A DNA stretch of 64,000 nt. Origin: Pseudomonas fluorescens (GTDB taxonomy: Bacteria; Pseudomonadota; Gammaproteobacteria; Pseudomonadales; Pseudomonadaceae). The position numbers and the translations under genes were made by a program. Below, piece by piece: positions 17,508 to 26,499 of the stretch; within the stretch, counting starts at the first letter, position 1, and every line of letters begins with the position of its first letter. The notes under the pieces were generated by a model. It was not told the origin of the DNA. It did no database searches and was given only the letters and a program-made list of their open reading frames with translations. The stretch spans positions 3,658,001 to 3,722,000 of the forward strand of contig NZ_CP038438.1 of assembly GCF_004683905.1 (NCBI RefSeq), in the 5' to 3' direction.

Positions 17508-19640
17508 ATGAAACATATTCCTCTGCTGGCGAGCCTGTGCGGCTGCCTGTCCCTTAACGCCTGGGCGCAATCCACTGTAGACCTGGCGCCGATCACCATC
17601 GACGGCGAATCCACCAGCGAACCAGGCCTGAGCCTCGATCAATCCAGCGGCATGGCCTCGCGCCTCGGTCTCAGCGTGCGCGACACACCTGCGTCAGTGG
17701 CCGTCGCCAACCGCAACGACATCGAACGCCACGGCGCGCAAAACTTTCAGGACGCCGCCAACACCCTGCCAGGGGTCAATGCCAGCGCGCCGCCAGGCTT
17801 TGGCGGATTCGTCTCCTATCGCGGTTTCACCAGCAGCCAGATCACCCAGATGTTCAATGGCATCAACGTCTCCGGCGGCCTCGCCCGGCCGGTGGATGCG
17901 TGGATCTATGATCGAGTCGAACTGGTCGGCGGCCCGTCGTCGCTGATCAACGGCGCAGGCTCGGTGGGAGGTTCGCTGAACTACGTGACCAAACTGGCAA
18001 CTCGCGACGAACAAGCCGCTGAAGGTCGCGTCAGCTACGGTAGTTACGACACCACCGAAACCGCGTTCGGCCTCAACCATGCCCTGACCGACCCGAGCGC
18101 CGACGTGCAGCACTACGCGCGGCTCGATGTCAGCCACAACACCAGCAACGGCTACATCGACCGCCAGCAACGCGATGCCTGGAGCGTGGCGTTCTCGTTG
18201 CTCAGCGACCTCACGCCGGATCTGTCGCACACCCTGGCCCTGGAATATCAGGACGAACACGAAGACAGCCCGTACTGGGGCACGCCGGTGCTCAACCCCA
18301 AGGCCGGCGAGTTGAAGATCGACAAACACAACCGCTTCAACAACTACAACGTCGAGGACGGACGCTACGAACAGCGCACGATCTGGGTGCGCTCGATCAT
18401 CGATTACCGGATCAACGACAGCACCACCCTGCGCAACACGCTGTATCACCTCGACAGCCAACGCGATTACCGCAACCTCGAAACCTATCAGTACAACGCC
18501 GACAATAGTGCGGTGACCCGCTCCACCGCCTATCAAGTGCGGCATCAGGGCGAGCAGAACGGCAACCAGTTCGAACTGCGCCACGACAACACCCTGTTCG
18601 GCCTCGACACCACTTGGTCCGGTGGTTTCGAGTACAAGGTCAACCAGACCACCAACTCGCCGCTGAATATCAAAGGCGCAAGCACGGTCGATCCGAACAA
18701 CTACCGTCCGGGGCATTTCTACGATATTCCCGGCACCAACCCGACACTGATCAGCGACAAGACCAACGAGGTCACCACCAAGGCGCTGTTCGTGGAAAAC
18801 CGCCTGGCACTGACCGACAAACTGGCGTTGCTCACCGGCCTGCGTTACGACGACATCGACCTCGACGTGACCAACCATCGCACCGTGACGGCCGCCAATC
18901 CGAAGCATCTCAAACGCAGCTGGGAGCCGATCACCGGGCGTGTCGGCCTGACTTACCAGTTCATCCCATCCGCCAGCGTCTACGTGCAATACAGCACTGC
19001 CGCCGAGCAACCGAATGGCACGCAGGACTTCGATGTTTCCACCGGCAAGCAATGGGAAGTCGGCAGCAAGTTCGACTACCTGGAAGGCCGTGGCTCGGCG
19101 ACGGTTGCCGCCTACACCATCGAGCGCAAGGACTTCGCCGTGACTGACCCGCTGGACCCTACCAGCAGCATCCCGGTAGGACAGCAAACTTCGAAAGGCA
19201 TCGAGATTGCCAGCTCCCTGCGGATCACCGACAAACTGTTGGCCGAAGGCAACTTCGCCTGGGTCGATGCACAATACGATGATTTCACCGAAAAGAACGC
19301 CGCCGGCGCGGTGGTTTCACGCAAGGGCAACACGCCGACCAACGTTCCGGACCGGGTCGGCAATCTATGGCTGACTTACGATTTTTCGCCGCAATGGCAA
19401 GGTGGGGTCGATGCGCGGTATGTGGCGTCGGTGTATGCGGACACGGCGAACACCATGACCGTGCCGTCGTACACGCTGTTCGGCAGCTTCCTCAGCTACA
19501 AGGTCGACTCGCACACCACCGTCACCGGCCGAGTGCGCAACCTGACCAATGAGGTGTATGCCGAGTTTGCGCATGTATCGCCGGCTTACTATCTGGGTAC
19601 GCCGCGTACCTTTGAATTGGCGGTGCAAACGAAGTTCTAA
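17508..19640 (+). CDS. TonB-dependent outer-membrane receptor
   Basis: A 710-residue receptor. The start at 17508 gives a clean signal peptide (MKHIPLLASLCGCLSLNAWA, cleaved before QSTVD) and has an AGGA site. The plug domain (about 50-160) contains DTPASVAVANRNDIE and GAGSVGGSLNYVTK; the beta-barrel follows and ends in a C-terminal aromatic residue (AVQTKF), as for outer-membrane insertion. There is no N-terminal STN signalling domain, so it is not of the sigma-factor-signalling type. The cargo is a siderophore or metal chelate; the preceding DUF2946 gene leaves copper as a second possibility. Confidence 0.88.
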   Translation: MKHIPLLASLCGCLSLNAWAQSTVDLAPITIDGESTSEPGLSLDQSSGMASRLGLSVRDTPASVAVANRNDIERHGAQNFQDAANTLPGVNASAPPGFGGFVSYRGFTSSQITQMFNGINVSGGLARPVDAWIYDRVELVGGPSSLINGAGSVGGSLNYVTKLATRDEQAAEGRVSYGSYDTTETAFGLNHALTDPSADVQHYARLDVSHNTSNGYIDRQQRDAWSVAFSLLSDLTPDLSHTLALEYQDEHEDSPYWGTPVLNPKAGELKIDKHNRFNNYNVEDGRYEQRTIWVRSIIDYRINDSTTLRNTLYHLDSQRDYRNLETYQYNADNSAVTRSTAYQVRHQGEQNGNQFELRHDNTLFGLDTTWSGGFEYKVNQTTNSPLNIKGASTVDPNNYRPGHFYDIPGTNPTLISDKTNEVTTKALFVENRLALTDKLALLTGLRYDDIDLDVTNHRTVTAANPKHLKRSWEPITGRVGLTYQFIPSASVYVQYSTAAEQPNGTQDFDVSTGKQWEVGSKFDYLEGRGSATVAAYTIERKDFAVTDPLDPTSSIPVGQQTSKGIEIASSLRITDKLLAEGNFAWVDAQYDDFTEKNAAGAVVSRKGNTPTNVPDRVGNLWLTYDFSPQWQGGVDARYVASVYADTANTMTVPSYTLFGSFLSYKVDSHTTVTGRVRNLTNEVYAEFAHVSPAYYLGTPRTFELAVQTKF

Positions 19641-19650
19641 AAGCATGAAA

Positions 19651-19764
19651 GCTTCGCGAGCAAGCCCGCTCCCACAGGAGAACGCGTTCCAATTGTGGGA
19701 GTGAGACTGCTCCCACAGGACAGAGCGCTCCAATTGTGGGAGCGGGCTTGCTCGCGAAGAGGCC
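19651..19764. repeat. Composite of three REP arms
   Basis: A left arm GCTTCGCGAGCAAGCCCGCTCCC, a central imperfect copy GTGGGAGTGAGACTGCTCCCAC and a right arm GTGGGAGCGGGCTTGCTCGCGAA are joined by two near-identical linkers (GCGTTCCAATT and GCGCTCCAATT). It looks like an inverted pair expanded by one internal copy. Confidence 0.88.
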
Positions 19765-19779
19765 AGCAGTCTCAACTAT

Positions 19780-20796
19780 CTATTTCAGATCAGCCGCCAC
19801 CTTCTCCGCCACATCCTTCGGCACCCAAGCCTGCCACACCTCCGGATGCGCCTTCATGAAGGCCTCAGCCGCCTGCCGTGGTGCGGTGTGTTTCTCGCTC
19901 ATCTCGGCCAACGCCTTGTTCAGCGGCTCGATCGGGAAATCCACCTTGCTGAAGAAATCCGCGATCTGCGGATACTGCTTCTGGAACGGCGTAGACACGC
20001 CAATCGACAGCTTCGATGCCAGCGAACGGGTCGGTTTCGGATTGGGGTTATCGGCATCGGTCAGGGTCTTCCACGCCTCGGCATCGAACGGTGGCTCTTC
20101 CAGCTGCACCAGTTTGAATTTGCCCAGCAATGGCGTCGGCGACCAGTAATAGAACAGCACCGGTTTGCCCCGACGGATCGAAGAGCTGATCTCGGCATCC
20201 AGCGCCGCGCCCGAGCCACTGCGGAAATTGGTGTAATCGTCCTGCAGGCCGTAAGCGGTCAGCTTCTGTTTGTTCACCACTTCCGAGGTCCAGCCGATCG
20301 GGCTGTTGAGGAACCGACCCTTGCTCGGATTTTCCGGGTCCTTGAACACATCCTTGTATTTCTTCAGATCACTGACACTGCGCAGGTCCGGCGCCAGCGG
20401 CTTGATGCCCTTGGCCGGGTCACCCTTGATCACGTATTCCGGCACCCACCAGCCTTCAGTCGCACCCTTGACCGTATCGCCGAGACTGACGACCTTGCCC
20501 TCCGCTTCAGCCTTGACCCACACCGGACTGCGCCCGGCCCACTCTTCGCCAATGACCTGAATGTCATTGTTGGCCAGCGCGGTTTCCAGGGTGATGGTGG
20601 TGCCGGGCAACGTATCGGTCGGCAGGCCATAGCCCTTCTCGACGATGATCCGCAGGACATCGGTGATCAGGCTGCCGCTTTCCCAGTTCAGGTCGGCAAA
20701 ATGAATCGGTGCCTGCGCCGCCGCTGCCGGCTGCGCGGCCGTCAGTACACCGAACGAAACCACGCTGGCGGCCAATAGCCGTCGAATTCCTTTCAT
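19780..20796 (-). CDS. Betaine/choline-type ABC substrate-binding protein (OpuAC/ProX-like)
   Basis: A 338-residue periplasmic protein. The start MKGIRRLLAASVVSFGVLTAAQPAAA at 20796 is a signal peptide cleaved near AAA-AQAPI. The mature protein follows the OpuAC pattern (FADLNWESGSLITDVLRIIVEKGYG, IGEEWAGRSPVW, GRFLNSPIGWTSE, YYWSPTPLLGKF). No ATPase or permease gene lies next to it. Pseudomonas is known to use several free binding proteins with one shared CbcWV core, so an orphan component for a quaternary amine is plausible; ligand unknown. Confidence 0.85.
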   Translation of the reverse strand: MKGIRRLLAASVVSFGVLTAAQPAAAAQAPIHFADLNWESGSLITDVLRIIVEKGYGLPTDTLPGTTITLETALANNDIQVIGEEWAGRSPVWVKAEAEGKVVSLGDTVKGATEGWWVPEYVIKGDPAKGIKPLAPDLRSVSDLKKYKDVFKDPENPSKGRFLNSPIGWTSEVVNKQKLTAYGLQDDYTNFRSGSGAALDAEISSSIRRGKPVLFYYWSPTPLLGKFKLVQLEEPPFDAEAWKTLTDADNPNPKPTRSLASKLSIGVSTPFQKQYPQIADFFSKVDFPIEPLNKALAEMSEKHTAPRQAAEAFMKAHPEVWQAWVPKDVAEKVAADLK

Positions 20797-20923
20797 GCTT
20801 TGCACCTCGTGCTGTTCACAGCAATAGCAGGATGGCCTGGCAGAAGACCGCAAGCCTCTGAATACTCAGTCAACTGACTGTAGCCGAGGTTCCTGCTTTT
20901 TCCGGGGGCCAATCCCGGCGAGG

Positions 20924-21133
20924 TTATGTTTCAGACTTTTCCTGCAAGCTTTGCAGCTCGCGTCTGACCATGCTGGCGTATTCCGCAGGCCGCAAGGTGT
21001 AGATCTGCGCTGCCACCCAGCTCAGCCACGCGCCGTGCAATTCGGCTTTGGCGTTGAACAGGCGCAATGCCTCCTCACGCGCACGGTCGAGGTTCTGCGA
21101 ATGGAAGTCGGCGCGGCTCACACCACCGATCAC
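20924..21133 (-). CDS. Small conserved hypothetical protein
   Basis: About 69 residues, rich in Ala, Arg and Glu and probably helical (DRAREEALRLFNAKAELHGAWLSWVAAQIYTL). A GTG at 21133 overlapping the upstream gene's TGA is chosen as start; another GTG at 21121 is possible. Translational coupling to the preceding 156-residue gene is likely. Not recognised. Confidence 0.55.
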   Translation of the reverse strand: MIGGVSRADFHSQNLDRAREEALRLFNAKAELHGAWLSWVAAQIYTLRPAEYASMVRRELQSLQEKSET

Positions 21134-21600
21134 TCGCTGGCCTTGAACGTGATCAGTTCGCCCTTGCGCCACTTCGCCGCTTTACCGGTAACGGCTTTCA
21201 GGGTCTTGGTCAGGCCTTCCTGCAGTTGCTGGTGTGCGGCAAACACCGTCACCACGCTGTGGCCTTCCTTGAACAGGATCGCGTGGCCGTCCGCTGTATC
21301 GACAAAGGCGTAATCGCCCAGGCCGTACACCGTGAGTTTGATTTCGCGAAAGCGAATGTCCATCTTGCCGCCTTCACGGCTGGGCAGCACGGCCGCGCTG
21401 AAATGATCGCCGACCTTGAGCTTGAGCCCCGGTTTGTCATCGACCACCAACGCACTTTCGGTGTCGATCTCGGCCACGTAAATGCCTTCGGCGTTCTGTT
21501 CGGTGATGTAAACAAAACGCGACTGGAACAGCTTGACCAGCTTTGCACGCAAATCACCCAACACGAACAAAGCATGCATATCGAGGTTACTGACTGCCAA
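21130..21600 (-). CDS. Conserved hypothetical protein
   Basis: A 156-residue soluble protein with alternating beta-like segments (RFVYITEQNAEGIYVAEIDTESALVVDD, MDIRFREIKLTVYGLGDYAFVDT). The frame opens with a TTG at 21600; an internal ATG at 21579 is an alternative, but it has no better ribosome-binding site. It overlaps the next small gene by four bases. No family was recognised and no catalytic motif seen. Confidence 0.65.
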   Translation of the reverse strand: MAVSNLDMHALFVLGDLRAKLVKLFQSRFVYITEQNAEGIYVAEIDTESALVVDDKPGLKLKVGDHFSAAVLPSREGGKMDIRFREIKLTVYGLGDYAFVDTADGHAILFKEGHSVVTVFAAHQQLQEGLTKTLKAVTGKAAKWRKGELITFKASE

Positions 21601-22002
21601 AGAAACATCCCCACATCTGAAAAAGTACCCGGCGCCAAAACGCGCACGGCAAAAAAACGGCCAGGCCGATGCTGTTACCGAATGACTTCAGTACACCTGA
21701 AACAAGCGGAGCGCCCATACATCACAAGTTCGCAAGACTACTGGAAAGTCAGGCGAGAAACTTGCCTCGATGTTCGCCAGGCCTTGAAGGAAAAATCTTC
21801 ATTGAAGCGCAACGAAGACGGACTACAAACTTTAGGGAAAAAACTGACGAAAAAAAGCCCTTTTCCGACATATCGCCGGTAAAAAATTGCTTTAGATAGG
21901 CACCTGTCGCCAGCAGACACTGGCGATTCTAGAGCAGCGATGCTGCTTCCGACTACCCGAACCGACCTGTAACCGTCGGCTATCTCATGAAAAGGACTTC
22001 AT
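21601..22002. other. Intergenic region, no gene seen
   Basis: 400 bases between divergent genes, more A+T-rich than its surroundings, with A-runs near 21650 and 21840-21870. Open frames on both strands here have poor codon use. Promoters for the two flanking genes are expected but none was assigned. Confidence 0.5.
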
Positions 22003-22278
22003 ATGTGCACTCTGACTCACTTTGCCCAGCCCTCCAAACCAGTCATGGATACGCCTTTCGTGCTGCACGGCACTGATTTGCCGGAACTTGCGCAATACGC
22101 ACAAAGCGTTCAGACCCCACGATTTCAGGTGGTCCCGGCAGGTAACGCGTTCTTTCATATCAAGGAATCTTCCACCGGTCGTGTAAGAGGTTTCCGCGAA
22201 GACCATAACGAGGCGTGCGCCCTCGCCCGCTTGCTTGAATCACGGATCGAACTCTTGTCCAACGGCTGCCTCAGATAA
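22003..22278 (+). CDS. Small hypothetical protein
   Basis: A 91-residue protein starting MCTLTHFAQPSKPVMD after an AAAAGGAC ribosome-binding site. It carries a FFHIKESSTGRVRGFREDHNEACALARLLE segment, likely a small alpha/beta unit. About 45 bases separate it from the DUF2789 gene on the same strand, so they may be co-transcribed. Not recognised. Confidence 0.62.
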   Translation: MCTLTHFAQPSKPVMDTPFVLHGTDLPELAQYAQSVQTPRFQVVPAGNAFFHIKESSTGRVRGFREDHNEACALARLLESRIELLSNGCLR

Positions 22279-22324
22279 AGAGCGAGCGACAGCGCCATTC
22301 CGGCACACGCAAAAGGAGTACACG

Positions 22325-22561
22325 ATGGAACTGCCTGCATATGATCTGAAAACCCTGTTCGACCAACTGGGCCTGCCGTCGGAAAACGGGGCAATCGACG
22401 ACTTCATCGAAGCGCATCCGCTGGACGCTAATACCAAACTGATCGATGCCGACTTCTGGACGCCACAACAGGCGCAACTGCTGAAGGAGTGGCTGCGCGC
22501 CGACGGCGAAGAAGCGGTGATGGTCGATGAATTGAACGTACGCCTGCACGACGGACGTTAA
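22325..22561 (+). CDS. DUF2789 family protein
   Basis: A 78-residue acidic protein. The start MELPAYDLKTLFDQLGLPS at 22325 follows a strong AAAAGGAG site. The conserved blocks are LFDQLGLPSENGAIDDFI and DADFWTPQQAQLLKEWL. Function unknown. The 3' end forms half of a dyad GCCTGCAC...GTGCAGGC (22542-22578) shared with the end of the convergent gene. Confidence 0.85.
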   Translation: MELPAYDLKTLFDQLGLPSENGAIDDFIEAHPLDANTKLIDADFWTPQQAQLLKEWLRADGEEAVMVDELNVRLHDGR

Positions 22562-22567
22562 TAAATG

Positions 22568-22768
22568 TCAGTGCAGGCTGTCGCCAGGCTCGGCCATCAG
22601 TTGCGCGAGCCAGGCAGCCTTGCACTCCTCCGCCTCGTCGCGACTGGCGAACGCGGTGCCACGCCGCTCACCATTGAGCAACACCACCCAGCAGACGCTC
22701 TGGCCCATCGCGCGCAATCCGGCGGGCACACCACTGCCAATCATCACCGCGACATCGACTCTGCACAT
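22568..22768 (-). CDS. Small hypothetical protein
   Basis: A 66-residue protein starting MCRVDVAVMIGSGVPAGLR after a GAGAGGTCAGT ribosome-binding region. Third codon positions are strongly G/C, in line with real coding. It contains CWVVLLNGERRGTAFASRDEAEECKAAW, resembling small proteins with a beta-hairpin then a helix. Not recognised. It is convergent with DUF2789, with six bases between the stops. Confidence 0.6.
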   Translation of the reverse strand: MCRVDVAVMIGSGVPAGLRAMGQSVCWVVLLNGERRGTAFASRDEAEECKAAWLAQLMAEPGDSLH

Positions 22769-22880
22769 ACTGACCTCTCGATTTCATTAGCTACCTAACT
22801 AACGGCCATGTTAATGACTTCATCGCAGAGGAAACAGCAACGCCCGTGCACAGATTCATTGCGCGAGCGGTAACAATCGA

Positions 22881-24485
22881 TCAGCGCGGATTCTCCGGCT
22901 TGTAACCCAGGCGCAGACCGCCCCAATGCCGGCCCTTGACCATGATCGGCACCGACAAGTCGTGCATCAGCTCCCCGGTGTCACGGGTGTAGGTCTGCAG
23001 CAACACCGCCTGTTGATGGCTGCCGCAGCGGATCCCGGTGCGGTCGGCGAACTTGCGCTTGGTGCGGTTACCCACCGCGTCGACCTGCGCGTCACCGGTC
23101 AACGGCTGACTGAACGCCAGGTTGTGCGTCGGCACATAACCCTGCTGCGTGCAGGCAATCGCGAACACTAACCCCTCATGACGCGGCAGCAACGGCTCCT
23201 GGATCGCCGGCAGCACCTGATCGGTGTAGCGGTCGAAACGTGTCTGAAACTTCGCCGGCTGCGTCCCGGGAATCGGTTGATATTGACGGTCGAACAAATC
23301 CTCAAGACTGATCCGCCCCTGCTCGACATCCGCCTCGAACCGGGCCGCAATCTGACTCGCGCCCTCACGCGCCAGGTCATAGACGCGCTGGTGATAGTCA
23401 TCCAGACCGACTTCGGCCAGACGCTCGCTGATGGTTTCCGCCTGCCCTTCCATCTGCACAGCGGCCTCGGCCAGACGCCGGGTTTGTTGATCGCTGATCG
23501 CCAGATCACTGCGCATCTGCTCGATGGCCTTGAACAGACTGTCGAGCTGCTCGCGATTGGTTTCCGCGCCACGGGCGATTTCGCCGACCTGGGTTTCCAC
23601 CCCGGCCGCCAACCGCGCGATGTTTTCCAGATGCTGGCCGGTGTTCTCGACCTGCTCGACACCGGTCTGCAGATCGCTGGACAGCTCGCGGATCTGCTCC
23701 ACCACTTGCGCCGTACGCTGCTGAATGTCGGCAACCATCTCCCCGACCTCGCCGGTCGCCGAGGCAGTCCGCGCTGCCAGACCGCGCACCTCATCCGCCA
23801 CCACCGCAAAACCACGGCCATGCTCGCCAGCCCGCGCCGCTTCAATCGCCGCGTTGAGGGCGAGCAGATTGGTCTGGCTGGCGATGGACTGAATCACCAG
23901 CGTCACCCGTTGAATATCATCGCTGCGCAGACTCAGGGCTTCGATCAGCTCACGACTGGCGTTGGCGCGTTGACTGAGTTGGTGCATGCGCGCAATCGAA
24001 TCCACCAGTTCGGTGCGCCCCGCCGCGCTGCTGTGATGCGCTTCGCTGGCGGCGTCCAGCGCTTCACGACTGAGCTGCGAAGTGGCGTGTTCGGTGGCGA
24101 TCATCACTTCGGCGTTGCTGACAATCTGCGCCGCCGCATCGAGTTGCGATTCGAGTTTGCTCGCCAGTTGCTTGACGGAAAACGCCACACCGGCGGCTGA
24201 CAGCGCGTTATGACTGGTGGTGTAGGAAAGATCGCGGGTGAGTTCGGCAATCGCGCTGCCGGCATCGACAGGCGCAGCATCAGGGGTGGCCCGCGAGCGC
24301 AGGCGCGGCAGCCAGACAATCAGCACCGCCAGCGGCAGGCCGATGTACAGCGACCCTCCACCCAGCGTCATGCCGGCGAGCAACAGCATCAGGGCGATGC
24401 TTTGCAGGGTCGGAGCGATCCAGCGGTTTTTCGGCAACAGCACTGGTGCGGGCAAAGCCCCAACCAGAGATCCATCTCTCGTCAT
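22881..24485 (-). CDS. Methyl-accepting chemotaxis protein with C-terminal sensor-like domain
   Basis: A 534-residue chemoreceptor. Two closely spaced N-terminal membrane segments (about 24-60) leave no periplasmic ligand domain. The signalling hairpin follows, with the highly conserved tip region [20 protein letters not shown] and the [20 protein letters not shown] segment. After the coiled coil a C-terminal region of about 150 residues ([29 protein letters not shown] ... [17 protein letters not shown]) looks like a Cache- or PAS-like sensor placed in the cytoplasm. It probably relays an internal signal to CheA/CheW; ligand unknown. Confidence 0.88.
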   Translation of the reverse strand: MTRDGSLVGALPAPVLLPKNRWIAPTLQSIALMLLLAGMTLGGGSLYIGLPLAVLIVWLPRLRSRATPDAAPVDAGSAIAELTRDLSYTTSHNALSAAGVAFSVKQLASKLESQLDAAAQIVSNAEVMIATEHATSQLSREALDAASEAHHSSAAGRTELVDSIARMHQLSQRANASRELIEALSLRSDDIQRVTLVIQSIASQTNLLALNAAIEAARAGEHGRGFAVVADEVRGLAARTASATGEVGEMVADIQQRTAQVVEQIRELSSDLQTGVEQVENTGQHLENIARLAAGVETQVGEIARGAETNREQLDSLFKAIEQMRSDLAISDQQTRRLAEAAVQMEGQAETISERLAEVGLDDYHQRVYDLAREGASQIAARFEADVEQGRISLEDLFDRQYQPIPGTQPAKFQTRFDRYTDQVLPAIQEPLLPRHEGLVFAIACTQQGYVPTHNLAFSQPLTGDAQVDAVGNRTKRKFADRTGIRCGSHQQAVLLQTYTRDTGELMHDLSVPIMVKGRHWGGLRLGYKPENPR

Positions 24486-24620
24486 ATCAACACCCCACGC
24501 TTGTTCTCATTGTTGTGACTGCATTAAACGCCACTAGAACGCCATTATCCATGGTCCGTTAGTCGTGGAGTCTGCAGCAGGTCAATGGAACGGCGCGCAA
24601 AATATCGCAGACGAGCAAAA

Positions 24621-24678
24621 GCAAAGATCGCAGCCCCGTCAGCTCGTGTAGGAGCTGCCGAAGGCTGCGATCTTTTGC
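24621..24678. repeat. Inverted repeat AAAGATCGCAGCC class
   Basis: GCAAAGATCGCAGCC at the left pairs with GGCTGCGATCTTTTGC at the right around a TGTAGGAGCTGCCGAAG core. This is a second family of intergenic repeats common in Pseudomonas. It lies between the chemoreceptor and DksA-like genes; a CCCCCGATTCAGGGGG hairpin follows at 24685-24702, just after the dksA-like stop. Confidence 0.75.
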
Positions 24679-24710
24679 AGGCGCCCCCGATTCAGGGGGC
24701 AGCCATGGAA

Positions 24711-25115
24711 TCAGGCCTGACGCTGGTGCTTGTCGATCTGCTCGTGACGCTCTTGAGCTTCGATGCAGTACTTGGTGGTCGGGCTGATCAGCAGGCGTTT
24801 CAGGCCGATGGCCTCGCCGCTGTCGTCGCACCAGCCAAAACTGTCTTCCTTGATGCGCTCAAGGGCTTGTTCCAGTTGCGGCAGCATGCGCTGGTCGCGA
24901 TCGATCGCGTTCACCAGCCAGGTGCGCTCTTCTTCAACCGAAGCCGCGTCCGCCGGGTCGGCCGGAGTGTCCAGGCTTTCGATGGCGATACGGTTTTGCT
25001 CAATGCGCTCGTGGGTTTCGACTTTCATGTTCTGCAACAGCTCAGTGAAGAAAGCGTGTTGCTCGGCATTCATGTAGTCATCTGCCGGCATGGCCAGCAA
25101 CTTGTCCTTTGTCAT
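24711..25115 (-). CDS. DksA/TraR family protein lacking the full zinc finger
   Basis: A 134-residue RNA-polymerase secondary-channel factor. The start MTKDKLLAMPADDYMNAEQ at 25115 matches the DksA N-terminus. The coiled-coil tip DPADAA (residues 53-58) keeps the two Asp and Ala residues needed for DksA action. Of the four zinc cysteines only two remain: Cys96 and Cys117, while the partners are Ser99 and Ala120. This is the pattern of DksA2-type paralogues, known in P. aeruginosa to replace DksA under zinc shortage. A Zur box was not found, so zinc control is unproven here. Confidence 0.85.
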   Translation of the reverse strand: MTKDKLLAMPADDYMNAEQHAFFTELLQNMKVETHERIEQNRIAIESLDTPADPADAASVEEERTWLVNAIDRDQRMLPQLEQALERIKEDSFGWCDDSGEAIGLKRLLISPTTKYCIEAQERHEQIDKHQRQA

Positions 25116-25529
25116 TGATATCTCTATAAAAAAACGTGCATTAAGGCGAAATAGGGAGCGTTCCGGCGAACCGTGTCCGGTCGACGAAAAGGCATCGTTT
25201 ATTGCAAACGCCACCCGGCACTCAATTTACGAAGGGGCGGCAGTCTAAGGCCCGTTTGAGGCCTCAGCAACTGTAAATACCGGGAATTTGTCCGACAACA
25301 GCCGTAAACGGGTCTGACACAGGCTTCGTGGCGGTCATCGGAGTGCGTTTATAGCAAGAAATTCAGTCCAACGGCTGTATATAGAAGACAAACGGCTAAC
25401 CGCTGGCGTCTCATCGCGAATTTTTCTACTCCCGGTGCATCGTTTCAGCCAAGCAGAACCCCAAAAGCCCTCCTAACATCAGCCACAACCCAGCACTTTG
25501 TGTGATTTGATCAGCCTGAAGGAAGACTT
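25116..25529. other. Intergenic region, no gene seen
   Basis: About 410 bases between the divergent DksA-like and RpiR genes, relatively A+T-rich from 25360 to 25440. No open frame with Pseudomonas codon use and no strong dyad was seen; it should contain promoters for both genes. Confidence 0.5.
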
Positions 25530-26438
25530 ATGCCCCGCCCCGATCTGCCGGCCAACGACGAGCGCCCCCTCGCCAGCCCCCCGATCAATGCCGAGCGTCT
25601 GCTGCAACTGATCACCGACGAATACGACACCCTGCCGCGCCAACTCAAGCGCATCGCCAGCTACATGAGCCAGCAAAGCGACCGGATCATGGTCGACCGC
25701 ATCAGCGACATCGCCCGGGAGTGCGAGGTGCATCCGTCCGCCATCGTGCGCTTCTCGCAGCGCTTCGGCTTCAGCGGCTTCAGCGAAATGCAGGCACTGT
25801 TCCGCACCGCCTACACCCACAAAGCCTCGCCGGTGCACAACTACCAGCAACGCATCCGCAGCATGATCGCCAACCAGTCGCAGCAAGCCAGCGACGGCGA
25901 CCTCGCCCGCGAATGCATCGACGCCACCCGCTCCGGCATCGAACGCCTGGGCCGCGAACTCGACGACGTCGCGTTCGAAAAAGCCGTCGACCTGATCGTC
26001 AACGCCGACAACATCTATGTCGTCGGCGTGCGCCGCTCCTTCGCCGTCGCCGACTACCTCGTTTACAACTTGCAACATACTCACAAGCGCATTCACCTGG
26101 TTTCCGGGCTGGGCGGCAGTTATCGCGAGCAGATGCGCAGCGTGCGTAGCGGCGATTTGGTGATCGCCATCAGCTTCACCCCCTACGCCAAGGAAACCCA
26201 GCACTGCCTGCGCTACGCCCGCCAGCAACAGGCCAACACCCTGATCCTCACCGACAGCCACCTCTCGCCATTGGCCAAAAACGCCAACAGCCTGCTGCTG
26301 GTGAATGAGGGCAGCGCATTGGCGTTCCGTTCGCTGAGTGCGACCTTGTGTTTGTGTCAGGCGTTATTTGTGGCGGTGGCGTATCGGCTGGAATTGAATG
26401 TGGATGAGATTCACGAACAAGCCGGTTTTGACGACTGA
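25530..26438 (+). CDS. MurR/RpiR family transcriptional regulator
   Basis: A 302-residue regulator. The N-terminal HTH_6 domain (about 20-95: LPRQLKRIASYMSQQSDRIMVDRISDIARECEVHPSAIVRFSQRFGFSGFSEMQ) is followed by a phosphosugar-binding SIS domain (about 130-270: VGVRRSFAVADYLVYNLQ, ISFTPYAKETQHCLRYA). RpiR proteins normally control sugar or amino-sugar genes, but none is adjacent, so its target is unknown. A GAAGGA site precedes ATG 25530. Confidence 0.9.
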   Translation: MPRPDLPANDERPLASPPINAERLLQLITDEYDTLPRQLKRIASYMSQQSDRIMVDRISDIARECEVHPSAIVRFSQRFGFSGFSEMQALFRTAYTHKASPVHNYQQRIRSMIANQSQQASDGDLARECIDATRSGIERLGRELDDVAFEKAVDLIVNADNIYVVGVRRSFAVADYLVYNLQHTHKRIHLVSGLGGSYREQMRSVRSGDLVIAISFTPYAKETQHCLRYARQQQANTLILTDSHLSPLAKNANSLLLVNEGSALAFRSLSATLCLCQALFVAVAYRLELNVDEIHEQAGFDD

Positions 26439-26499
26439 CATTTACCTCAGGCTCGGCTAGGTTATGCCTTCCCACCGGTTCGACTTGAAGGAACGCGTC

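Noticed and set aside
17694..19274. 526-codon minus-strand frame opposite the TonB receptor
   Set aside because: Antisense shadow of a real receptor gene; no ribosome-binding site or domain match.
19651..19764. Possible CRISPR-like array from three similar arms
   Set aside because: The units alternate in orientation and the linkers are alike; this is a composite REP element. No cas genes are in the window.
25375..25392. CTGTATATAGAAGACA as a LexA box before the RpiR gene
   Set aside because: The right half lacks ACAG, so it does not meet the CTGT-N8-ACAG rule.
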